A DNA stretch of 64,000 bases, from the NCBI GenBank assembly GCA_014584295.1, contig JACTNC010000018.1:24044-88043 (forward strand). Direction: 5' to 3'. The notes beneath the pieces were generated by a model. That model was not told the origin of the DNA and did not search any database. It saw nothing but the letters and a program-made list of their open reading frames with translations. The position numbers and the translations under genes are program-made. The stretch comes from Verrucomicrobiota bacterium (lineage in GTDB: Bacteria; Verrucomicrobiota; Verrucomicrobiia; Opitutales; Opitutaceae). Below are positions 37,535 through 44,994 of the stretch, in pieces (the first letter of the stretch is position 1; each line of letters begins with the position of its first letter).

Positions 37535-37738
37535 GCTCTCGAAAGCGTTCGTGATACACGCGTGATTGGGGAGGCGCCTGTTTGAACCTCACGAAATGAT
37601 GACACGATTGCCGAGGCGACGGTGAGGTGACCTGCTGCGGCGAAGATAGGCGCTTGCAGTTCGAAGGCCGTGAGTCCAGCTCTTGGCGTTCAAAACTTTT
37701 GCTTGCGTAACGGGAGCGATCGGGATTTTCACAGGGCT
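37535..37738. other. Intergenic region upstream of the TPP riboswitch
   Basis: About 200 bases between the PQQ dehydrogenase stop and the riboswitch. No gene is apparent. It should contain the promoter of the riboswitch-controlled transcript, but I could not assign clear -35/-10 boxes. Confidence 0.4.
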
Positions 37739-37837
37739 GCTCGTAGGGGTGTCCTCCGCGGAGGACTGAGATTGCGGTACGTTCGGCCGCTCGACCCTTT
37801 GAACCTGAAACGGATCATACCGGCGAAGGAAACAAGC
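37739..37837 (+). promoter_or_regulatory. Thiamine pyrophosphate (TPP) riboswitch aptamer
   Basis: The THI-box consensus is readable in order. P2 5' strand AGGGGTG is followed by a P3 hairpin (TCCTC/GAGGA) and the invariant CTGAGA. A variable P3a stem (GCGG/CCGC) comes next, then CCCTTTGAACCTGA pairing back to P2. P4/P5 follow as CGG-ATCATA-CCG, ending in GGCGAAGGAA. P1 can form from GCTCGT (37739-37744) and ACAAGC (37832-37837) with one mismatch. Such aptamers sense intracellular TPP and usually turn genes off when it is plentiful. The only gene downstream is a TonB-dependent receptor starting at 37908. Confidence 0.93.
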
Positions 37838-37874
37838 GAGGTTGCGCCAACGGGCGCGGCCTTAATCCATCTCC

Positions 37875-37919
37875 CGGGAGTCCGATTTGGGTCGGGCATT
37901 TTCAAAAATGCGACTCCCG
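37875..37919 (+). promoter_or_regulatory. Nested hairpin enclosing the receptor start codon, candidate riboswitch expression platform
   Basis: An outer stem pairs CGGGAGTC (37875-37882) with GACTCCCG (37912-37919), eight perfect base pairs. An inner stem pairs GCATTTT (37896-37902) with AAAATGC (37905-37911). The ATG of the receptor (37908-37910) is inside the inner stem, and the likely ribosome-binding region is enclosed too. Folding would block initiation. It lies 38 bases after the TPP aptamer, so translational control by the riboswitch is inferred. There is no T-run, which argues against a terminator. Confidence 0.6.
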
Positions 37920-40253
37920 ACACGAATCCTCCTCATAACTCTCGCCAGCCTGGCGAGCGAAAGCGGCCTCATCGGCCAGACTTCCTCCGAAAGCGTGGTC
38001 ACCTTGGAAAAATTCCAGGTGACCGGTCTTCCGGTGGAGCAATCCATCAATCCGCTCACACGCGAGGTTTCCTCCGTATTGGGCGACTCCCGCGACCTGC
38101 TCGCGACGCCGCGTTCGGTCAGCACGCTGACGACCGCGCTGTTTAATGAGCGCCAGATCCACGGGGTGCGGGAGATCCTGCTGTATTCGCCGGGAAGCTA
38201 CGCGGGGGCGAGCTACGGCAAGACGACCGTGCCGAATCTTCGGGGTGACACCGCGGAAACCTATCTCAATGGGCAGCGCCTCAGCTACAACCTCTATGGC
38301 TACTTCCCGTCGTTCAACGGCGTTGAGGCGGTCGACCTTGTGCGCGGTCCGGGGTCGGCCGTTTTTGGTGCGGGATATTTTCAGGGCGGCTACGTCAACT
38401 ATGTGACCAAAAAGCCGCAGTTCTCGGGTGCCTCAACGGTGATCACGACCCGGGTGGGCACATGGGCGCCTGGTGATTCCAGTTTCCTGAACGGTTCGGT
38501 GCAGATCGATGCGACCGCACCCGCGAACGATCACGTCGCGTGGCGCGTCAGCCTCGAGGGAAAGGGAGGGCAGACGTATTTCAGGAGGAACGATGTGCGC
38601 GACGATCGATTGGATGCGTTTGCGGCCGCGACCTGGAAACCTGACGAAGGGACGCAACTCGATTTTGTCGTTCAATACCTCTGGCAGGCGGCTCCTGAAA
38701 TCCTTGGGGTGAACCGACCCACCCAGGAGCTGATTGACTCCGGGCGCTACTACACCGGCGACTCAGCGGACCTGTCGCCCTATCCCGGACCCATACCGGC
38801 CACGGGTTCTGTGATCCTTCCGCGGGATGCGACGCTCTTTTCAAAGGGCGATTTCTCAAATGCCAATGTGGTTCGTGGGCAGGTGGTTGCCACCCGCGTT
38901 GTTTCGCCGAGCCTGACGCTGATCAACCGCACGCTGTATGAACACGTGAACCGTCGCCGGGTTCACCAGTTCGAATATGCCGAATACGTGACGCAGGATA
39001 CCGCCGAGAACCGCAGCGAGGTGCATGGCAGCTTTTCACTGCTGCGCATGCCTCAGCAGGTGATAGCGGGAGCCAGTGTCCGCTACGAGGGCCGTAGGAG
39101 CTTCACGAACTACTTCAATGAGTACTTCTACAACTTCGACATCACGAATCCGCTGCGCGTGTTTAACGAAAGGGCGAGCTATGGAAATTCCTATTTTGAA
39201 GGTTTCATGGGACCCGGTGGGCGCGAGTTCTTTCCCGCGAGCTACGACAGTCCGGAGACGGTGCGCAGCGAGACGCTGAATCCGTCCGTCTTCTGGCAGC
39301 AGGATATTCAACTCGCACCAGACCTTTCCGCCACAATCGGGTGGCGTGAGGATGTTTTTTTTGCGCGTGCGAGGGATCCCCTTGCAAACGCCTCCGGGAT
39401 TCCGTTTCGGGATGCTGAAACGGTGGATGCCTTTTCCCAGGCCTACAGCTTGAGCTACCGTTTGAGTCCCCGTATCGCTGCCTACGCGACGCACAACCGC
39501 ATGCGCTCGGCGTTGGGGAATGTGACGGGCGGCGGGGTGATCCTTAACACGCCGGATGGACAGATCAACCGTGAGGATTTTCGCAATCTCTCCGAACTCT
39601 TCGAGGTCGGCGCCAAGGCGTCGTGGTTTGAGAACAGGCTATACACCACGGCGACGGCTTTTGATCAGACGCGGTCTCGCGTTTCCCTTGGTGGACGAAA
39701 GAACAACATTCAGGTGCGTGGCATCGAACTCGAAACGGTCTATCAGCCGAATGCGCACCTGCAGTTGACGGCGAACGCCACGTTTCAGAACGGTCGCTAT
39801 CTGCAGTCCCGGCCGTTTCAACTCGGTGGACGATCCCTGTATTCGGCGTACGCCGCTGGGCGAGGTCCAGGCGGGAAGGGCACGGCAGTCGGGGAATTTG
39901 ATCCCTATGCGAATCAGGTGCCTACTGGCGACTGGCCGCTGCTGGGCTTTCCAGATACACTTCTCAATGGCAGCGTGCGCTATCGCTGGCGGAACGGCAT
40001 GGGGGCAGGAGCGACGGTTACCTGGCAAAGCGAGCAGGCGGGCAATCTTGACAAGGAATGGATGATCCGCGACCAGGTGCTGATCGATCTCTCGCTCTCG
40101 TATGAAACGAAACGTTGGACAGCGAACCTTGACCTTTTGAATGTCACGAACGAGCGCAATTGGATCCACAATGGAGATGCCTATACGGGCAGCCAGCTCG
40201 TGTTTGCGGAGCTGCCGTTTCGCCTGGAGGGCTACATCAAGCTGCGTTTCTGA
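37908..40253 (+). CDS. TonB-dependent outer-membrane receptor, probable thiamine or thiamine-precursor uptake
   Basis: A 781-residue receptor from the ATG at 37908 (MRLPTRILLITLASLASESG, export signal). The TonB-box region and plug follow: VVTLEKFQVTGLPVEQSINP, SVSTLTTALFNERQIHGVRE, VPNLRGDTAETYLNGQRLSY, VEAVDLVRGPGSAVFGAGYF. The barrel ends FAELPFRLEGYIKLRF. Its transcript carries a TPP riboswitch and it is the only gene between that element and a terminator-like hairpin. By the known logic of such elements it should import thiamine, its phosphates or a pyrimidine/thiazole precursor across the outer membrane. In sequence alone it looks like a generic siderophore/cobalamin-type receptor, so the substrate call depends on the riboswitch. 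No inner-membrane thiamine transporter is in the window. Confidence 0.9.
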   Translation: MRLPTRILLITLASLASESGLIGQTSSESVVTLEKFQVTGLPVEQSINPLTREVSSVLGDSRDLLATPRSVSTLTTALFNERQIHGVREILLYSPGSYAGASYGKTTVPNLRGDTAETYLNGQRLSYNLYGYFPSFNGVEAVDLVRGPGSAVFGAGYFQGGYVNYVTKKPQFSGASTVITTRVGTWAPGDSSFLNGSVQIDATAPANDHVAWRVSLEGKGGQTYFRRNDVRDDRLDAFAAATWKPDEGTQLDFVVQYLWQAAPEILGVNRPTQELIDSGRYYTGDSADLSPYPGPIPATGSVILPRDATLFSKGDFSNANVVRGQVVATRVVSPSLTLINRTLYEHVNRRRVHQFEYAEYVTQDTAENRSEVHGSFSLLRMPQQVIAGASVRYEGRRSFTNYFNEYFYNFDITNPLRVFNERASYGNSYFEGFMGPGGREFFPASYDSPETVRSETLNPSVFWQQDIQLAPDLSATIGWREDVFFARARDPLANASGIPFRDAETVDAFSQAYSLSYRLSPRIAAYATHNRMRSALGNVTGGGVILNTPDGQINREDFRNLSELFEVGAKASWFENRLYTTATAFDQTRSRVSLGGRKNNIQVRGIELETVYQPNAHLQLTANATFQNGRYLQSRPFQLGGRSLYSAYAAGRGPGGKGTAVGEFDPYANQVPTGDWPLLGFPDTLLNGSVRYRWRNGMGAGATVTWQSEQAGNLDKEWMIRDQVLIDLSLSYETKRWTANLDLLNVTNERNWIHNGDAYTGSQLVFAELPFRLEGYIKLRF

Positions 40254-40286
40254 GGTGCCTGGAAAGCGCTGAAAGTGTCGGTTTTG

Positions 40287-40320
40287 AGGGGGATGCGAGG
40301 TTGGAGCATTGCATCCCCCT
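40287..40320 (+). terminator. Terminator-like hairpin after the TonB receptor
   Basis: A perfect ten-base-pair stem (AGGGGGATGC / GCATCCCCCT) with a 14-base loop begins 33 bases after the receptor stop. A short TTTT run follows only after seven more bases, so intrinsic termination would be weak; the hairpin may also protect the 3' end. It closes the riboswitch-receptor unit. Confidence 0.5.
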
Positions 40321-40449
40321 GCGGCCCTTTTGCGATCCGCCAGATCAATCTCGGGTACGTGGCTCCGGACCATCGCAGCATCGAGGGATGTAACGGTTGG
40401 ATAGCTTTGGAGATTGAGGAACAGGGTTTTCATTCCGAGGATCCGAGAA

Positions 40450-41046
40450 ATGATCGGTCTTCAGGATGGCAGTCGGCGATTGGAAAGGCGGAGTCACGCA
40501 AGGGCGCTTCAGCTTCATGCGACTGTGGTCGGATGCCGCCCCAGAATCTGGCGGCGCTTTTGCGTGCGGGAGGGGATGTGGCTTTCGCGGCTGCATGAAA
40601 TCCTGCAGATCGCCTTCGACTGGTACGACTATCAGACTCACAGTTTTCAGATAGGCGAGGGGAGATATGGAAATCCCCTCCGCCGGGAAGAAATGATCAT
40701 TGAGGACGATCGCGATTTCACCCTTCGTGATGTTGATGTCATGGGGGTGAAGCATTTCCTCTACCGCTACCATTTTGGAGAGGGCTGGATGGTTGAGCTG
40801 ACGGTTGAAAAGGAACATGTGCCGGAAAAGGGGGGGCGCCTTCCCGTCTGCATTGCAGGGGAGCGCGCGGGCCCTCCCGAGGATTGCGGGAGCACAAGGG
40901 CATATCATGCCATGCTCCAGGCTCTGGCCGCGGACGGAACCGAACTTCAGCGTGAGTGGCGCGGTTGGGTTGGGCCTGAATATGATCCGACTGCCTGTGA
41001 CCCGGCGGCTATCAACAGGGCGATCCGGAAACTGGGACGGGCGTAA
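40450..41046 (+). CDS. Plasmid pRiA4b ORF-3 family protein
   Basis: About 198 residues from the ATG at 40450; the start is not certain. The PRiA4_ORF3 domain is recognised from VGCRPRIWRRFCVREGMWLS, LHEILQIAFDWYDYQTHSFQ, LRDVDVMGVKHFLYRYHFGE and the Cys-containing segment AGERAGPPEDCGSTRAYHAM. This family was first seen on a Rhizobium plasmid and is scattered among bacterial chromosomes, sometimes near mobile DNA or defence genes; its biochemical role is not known. The gene overlaps the following nuclease gene as TAATG, so the two are translated together. A predicted small basic/aromatic protein tied to a nuclease is worth noting, but I assign no function. Confidence 0.82.
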   Translation: MIGLQDGSRRLERRSHARALQLHATVVGCRPRIWRRFCVREGMWLSRLHEILQIAFDWYDYQTHSFQIGEGRYGNPLRREEMIIEDDRDFTLRDVDVMGVKHFLYRYHFGEGWMVELTVEKEHVPEKGGRLPVCIAGERAGPPEDCGSTRAYHAMLQALAADGTELQREWRGWVGPEYDPTACDPAAINRAIRKLGRA

Positions 41047-42008
41047 TGGCCGGACGACTTACGCTGCGCGGATGGGTAAGGCTATTCCGGTTGGGGAAAG
41101 CCTTTCTCTTGCTCAATCTTGTCGCGCTAGGTGCGCTGGGCGGCTGGTACCTGGTGCAGCCTGACGGGCGGCAGCGCGAGGTGGCGCAGCTTGTTCACAA
41201 CGCCTTTGTCGCCGGAAAACACGTATCCCCGGTGGAGGTGGTCTGGGACCTGTGGCAATTGTACTATGGAGGTGATTCGACGGGCGTGCTTCAATGGAAC
41301 GGAGATCGCCGACTGGCCATTGGGGGATTGCCGCAGGCAACAACGTTTTCCCACGGAACGATCCGGGTTCTCCTGAATTCGGCCTACGTCGTCGGATATA
41401 ATGAAACGCTGGGCAGCCCGGTTTGGGCGGCGTATCGCATCCAGGACCTGGATCATCTGAAGCCCCCGCCACCACGCCCGGAGAATTTTGAAACGGATCT
41501 GCGTACGATGGCGAAGGTCTCACCGGATGCGTATCGGAAGAGTCACTACGATCGCGGACATCTGGCTCCAAACTTTGCGATTGCGACCCGCTTTGGACAG
41601 GCTGCACAACGGGAGACATTCCTGATGTCGAATGTTGTTCCGCAATCGCATGTGCTCAATGCGGGACTCTGGAAGGATCTCGAGCAGCGCGTCGCGATCA
41701 ACTATCCCGCGCGCTATGGAGAGGTCTGGGTATTCTGTGGACCGATCTTTTCCAGCAAGCCCGCAAGGTTGTCGCGGCGCGTGGCGATTCCGGAACGCTT
41801 CTTCATGATCGTTCTGGACGAGGTCGAGGGCCGCCTTCGGGCCCAGTCTTTCGTCTTCCCGCAGGAACCCGACACGGGCGCTCCGCTTGCCGCCTATGGC
41901 AGCTCGATCGATGCGATCGAACAACTGACGGGGCTTGATTTCCTGACCGAATTCGATCCCCAATCCGTCGCTTCGCTTGAAGCAAGAGTCACGCGTACAG
42001 CCTGGTAA
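41046..42008 (+). CDS. DNA/RNA non-specific endonuclease, membrane-anchored or exported
   Basis: A 320-residue protein with an N-terminal hydrophobic helix (AFLLLNLVALGALGGWYLVQ) that should anchor or export it. The catalytic motif is HYDRGHLAPNFAIATRF, with Asp169-Arg170-Gly171-His172 and the general-base His. The metal Asn and partner segments follow in LMSNVVPQSHVLNAGLWKDL, then EVWVFCGPIFSSKPARL. This is the Serratia-nuclease/EndoG-type beta-beta-alpha-metal fold, which cuts single- and double-stranded DNA and RNA. Localisation outside the cytoplasm would protect the cell from it; no inhibitor gene is evident. Its start codon overlaps the stop of the pRiA4b-type gene, which suggests a shared role. 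Confidence 0.88.
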   Translation: MAGRLTLRGWVRLFRLGKAFLLLNLVALGALGGWYLVQPDGRQREVAQLVHNAFVAGKHVSPVEVVWDLWQLYYGGDSTGVLQWNGDRRLAIGGLPQATTFSHGTIRVLLNSAYVVGYNETLGSPVWAAYRIQDLDHLKPPPPRPENFETDLRTMAKVSPDAYRKSHYDRGHLAPNFAIATRFGQAAQRETFLMSNVVPQSHVLNAGLWKDLEQRVAINYPARYGEVWVFCGPIFSSKPARLSRRVAIPERFFMIVLDEVEGRLRAQSFVFPQEPDTGAPLAAYGSSIDAIEQLTGLDFLTEFDPQSVASLEARVTRTAW

Positions 42009-42029
42009 AGGAGCGAATGGGACCGATCA

Positions 42030-43448
42030 TCAGGGCTTGGGAGTGGCGCCCACCGTGCCCGCCTCGACCAAGGTCATGCGATCGGGATTGAGGTGTTTCC
42101 TGATGGCCTCATTCACCTGTTCGAGTGTCAGTGCCCCGATCATCGCGGGGTAGCGATCGAGCCAATCGACGCCATAACCCCGATGTACCGAGATCAGAAT
42201 CGAATCCGCAAGGCCCTTGGTCGTCGCCATGCCGACCTTGAACGCGCCGACGAGGTCCTTTTTCACCCGCTCCAATTCCGCGGACGTGATTCCGCGATCG
42301 TACCAGTTCCGGAGTTCGCGTTTCGTGGAAGAGATGCCCTTCTCCAGGAGAGAAGGATTGAATTCGGCGTAGATGCGAAAATCGCCGTCCGCAAAGGCAT
42401 CGTTGGTGACCGCTGAGCCGATGCTGTAGGTGAGTCCCTCCTTGTCACGGACCGTGGCCATCAGGCGTCCGGTAAAGCCCCTGCCGAGCACGGCGGCGGC
42501 GACGCGCAGCGCGAGTGCATCAGGTTCAGTATAACGGAGACGTGTCGCCTGGCCCAGGATTACGCTGACATTTGTCTTGTCCGCCATCTGAACCGTCTCT
42601 TCCCGAGGCTGGCTCGCCTCAAACGCCTTCGTGAATGTGGGGAGAGGCCTGCCGCCGCGCCATCCGTCAAAATGGTGATGAACCTCCTCCTGCAACCGAT
42701 TCACATCGACGTCGCCCACCACGACGAGTGTAAGCCGGTCCGGACCGTACCAGGCGGCGTGAAAGTCGCGAACCTGCTGGAGCGTGGCGGCATAAATGGC
42801 CTTGATGAATTCCGAAGTGGAAGATGCGTGGTTCGGATGGCCCTCCGGATAGATCGAACGCACGAATGCCTCATTGGCGCGAAAATCCGTGCGCTCAAGA
42901 TTGCGCTGGAGGTTGCCTGTGAGCTGGTTCTTGAGCTTGGCAAATTCCTCGTCGGAAAATGCCGGTGTTCGCAACTGTTCCGCAAGGAGCGAGATCACCA
43001 GCGGGAGGTCCTTCCGGAGGCATTTGCCGCTGAAGGTGAGCATGGTTTCGTCAACGCTGAAGGCGAGTTGCGCACCCACACCCTCGAGCCGGCTGGCGAT
43101 GGCGAACTTGTCCTGACGCTGGGTCCCTTTGTCCAACATGGCACCTGTCAGTGTCGCGATTGCAGGATTCGACCGCGGAGAAAGCACATCGCCCGCGGGC
43201 AGAGAACCGCGTAGAGTCACCACGTCCTTCACGCCGGTCGGATAGGCAATAAGGTCAATCCCCGCAACCCTTGCCCGCATGGCGTGTGCGGCCATGGAGG
43301 ATGCCGACTCGGCGCTGAATGCCGGCGAGAGCAATTGCAGGAAAAAAAGCAATGAAGCCATTGCCGAAGCCCGAAAAGACTTTGCTGAAGTTGTCAGCGA
43401 TGGGGCTGAACCAAGCGTCAGCAGAGACGTGGAGAAATTCGAATTCAT
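42030..43448 (-). CDS. M16-family peptidase homologue, probably the non-catalytic subunit
   Basis: About 472 residues from the ATG at 43448. The longer open frame to 43712 overlaps the next M16 gene and is not used. A hydrophobic export segment (ASLLFFLQLLSPAFSAESAS) precedes an M16-type N-domain. Where catalytic members carry HxxEH, this protein has LTGAMLDKGTQRQD, so zinc binding is lost. The C-domain keeps the partner-type signature REKEG-like VRDKEGLTYSIGSAVTNDAF. In M16B enzymes such a subunit pairs with a catalytic one to build the substrate chamber. The catalytic partner is encoded 25 bases upstream in the same operon. Confidence 0.85.
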   Translation of the reverse strand: MNSNFSTSLLTLGSAPSLTTSAKSFRASAMASLLFFLQLLSPAFSAESASSMAAHAMRARVAGIDLIAYPTGVKDVVTLRGSLPAGDVLSPRSNPAIATLTGAMLDKGTQRQDKFAIASRLEGVGAQLAFSVDETMLTFSGKCLRKDLPLVISLLAEQLRTPAFSDEEFAKLKNQLTGNLQRNLERTDFRANEAFVRSIYPEGHPNHASSTSEFIKAIYAATLQQVRDFHAAWYGPDRLTLVVVGDVDVNRLQEEVHHHFDGWRGGRPLPTFTKAFEASQPREETVQMADKTNVSVILGQATRLRYTEPDALALRVAAAVLGRGFTGRLMATVRDKEGLTYSIGSAVTNDAFADGDFRIYAEFNPSLLEKGISSTKRELRNWYDRGITSAELERVKKDLVGAFKVGMATTKGLADSILISVHRGYGVDWLDRYPAMIGALTLEQVNEAIRKHLNPDRMTLVEAGTVGATPKP

Positions 43449-43473
43449 GGAAAGGAACGAGAGCCGCCGGAAT

Positions 43474-44859
43474 TCACTCGTGGTTTGATTCGGTTGCGAG
43501 GGGAACAAACCAGCCCGTGGTGCTTTGGTCCTCCTGGAGGTAGCGGTTTGCGACACGTTTGATGTCGCCGGGCGAAACCTTCCGCAGAGCATCGTTGATC
43601 GTGACGAACAGCGTCCAGTCGCCGGCGGCAATGAATTCGTTGATCGCACTCGCGATTGCAAACGAACCATCGCGGGCAAAGGCAGAGGCCGCGAGCAACT
43701 GATTGACGGCACTGCTGACTTCGGTATCGGTGACCCCGCCCGTTTTCAGTGTTTCGATTTCCGAGGTCATGACCTTTTCCACCTGACTGTGGCTGGCTCC
43801 TGGAGCGAGGGATGCGTAAAACGTGATAAGTGAGGGGTCGTGAAACATGCCGGCGTCACCCTGGACGTTTACTGTGAGATTTTTGTCGGTGAGCGCCTTG
43901 TAGAATCGACTGCTCTTTCCTGAAGTGAGGATGGCGGCGAGGACGGCGAGCGCTGCGGCATCGGGGTCCCTCCCGGAGGGAGTCTTGTACGCGATTCCGA
44001 CGATGCCGAGTTGGCCGGCGAGTTTGCTGACTACACGGCGCGGGCCTGTCTGCGCCGGTTCGACCGTGTACACGACCGGAATGGGTTTGGGTGCGTGCGG
44101 GTAGGAGCCGTAGTATTTGTCGACCAAGGCGAGTGCGGTCGATGGCAGGAAATCTCCGACGATCGTGACGGTTGCATTGTCGGGCCAGTAGAACGTGTTG
44201 TAGAACTCGCGTAGCTTTTCGATCGGAACGTTCTCAATGTCGCTGCGCCAGCCGATGGTGGAGTGGTGATACGGGTGCGCGACGTAGGCGGCAGCGGTGA
44301 TTTCGCGATCGAGCACCTGGAGCGGATTGTTTTCGCCGATCTCAAATTCATTGCGCACAACAGTCATCTCGGGTTTTCGGTCCTCCTCGCGAAGGCGCAG
44401 GTTGCGCATGCGATCGGCCTCCAGTTCGATGATTTTTTCCAGATGCTCACTGCCAAGATTGGCGAAGTAGTTGGTACGATCGAGCCAGGTCGTCGCATTG
44501 GAAATGGCTCCGACGCTTTCGAGAAACTGGTCCAGGCTGGTGCCCGATTCCCGATTGTGGTTCGGGGTGCCCTTGAACATGAGATGCTCCAGGAGGTGGG
44601 TGGCACCGGTGGTTCCGGTCACCTCATTGCGCGAGCCGACGCGGTAGGTCACCATGAACGTAAGCACAGGGGCCGAGTGATCCGGCAGGAGCAGTACTTG
44701 GAGGCCGTTCTTGTCGAGGGAATATTCCTGGATGCCGCCGACCGTGCGCACGTGTGTAAAGCCAGCGACCTTTGCAGGCGGTTCGTCCGGAAGCGTCTCC
44801 GCATGGAGAGTTACCAGGGCAAGAGCGAGGGCTGCGGCCAGCCAGAAGGCGGATTTCAT
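43474..44859 (-). CDS. M16-family zinc metallopeptidase (catalytic subunit)
   Basis: About 461 residues from the ATG at 44859, which begins a signal peptide (MKSAFWLAAALALALVTLHA). The inverted zinc motif is THLLEHLMFKGTP, with His88, Glu91 and His92. The distal Glu is likely within EADRMRNLRLREEDRKPEMT. DNATVTIVGDFLPSTALALV starts the second domain. It should degrade peptides in the periplasm, together with the inactive homologue encoded downstream. Similarity to PqqF-type peptidases is only at family level, since no PQQ-synthesis gene is near. Confidence 0.9.
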   Translation of the reverse strand: MKSAFWLAAALALALVTLHAETLPDEPPAKVAGFTHVRTVGGIQEYSLDKNGLQVLLLPDHSAPVLTFMVTYRVGSRNEVTGTTGATHLLEHLMFKGTPNHNRESGTSLDQFLESVGAISNATTWLDRTNYFANLGSEHLEKIIELEADRMRNLRLREEDRKPEMTVVRNEFEIGENNPLQVLDREITAAAYVAHPYHHSTIGWRSDIENVPIEKLREFYNTFYWPDNATVTIVGDFLPSTALALVDKYYGSYPHAPKPIPVVYTVEPAQTGPRRVVSKLAGQLGIVGIAYKTPSGRDPDAAALAVLAAILTSGKSSRFYKALTDKNLTVNVQGDAGMFHDPSLITFYASLAPGASHSQVEKVMTSEIETLKTGGVTDTEVSSAVNQLLAASAFARDGSFAIASAINEFIAAGDWTLFVTINDALRKVSPGDIKRVANRYLQEDQSTTGWFVPLATESNHE

Positions 44860-44994
44860 GGATAGTCTGACCCATGGTAGCGGCGTGGGTGCCGACGCCA
44901 AGTGCGGACTGATTGCGGATTGACGGCGTGTACTCGGAGTTATTGCAACACGGGCGCAGTGGCATCCGGTCCCTGATTTCGTCCACTTCATGGG

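Noticed and set aside
42030..44859. Idea that the M16 pair is PqqF/PqqG serving the PQQ dehydrogenase at 35369
   Set aside because: No pqqA-E gene is near, the pair lies several kilobases away in another operon, and M16B peptidases of this kind are common in unrelated settings.
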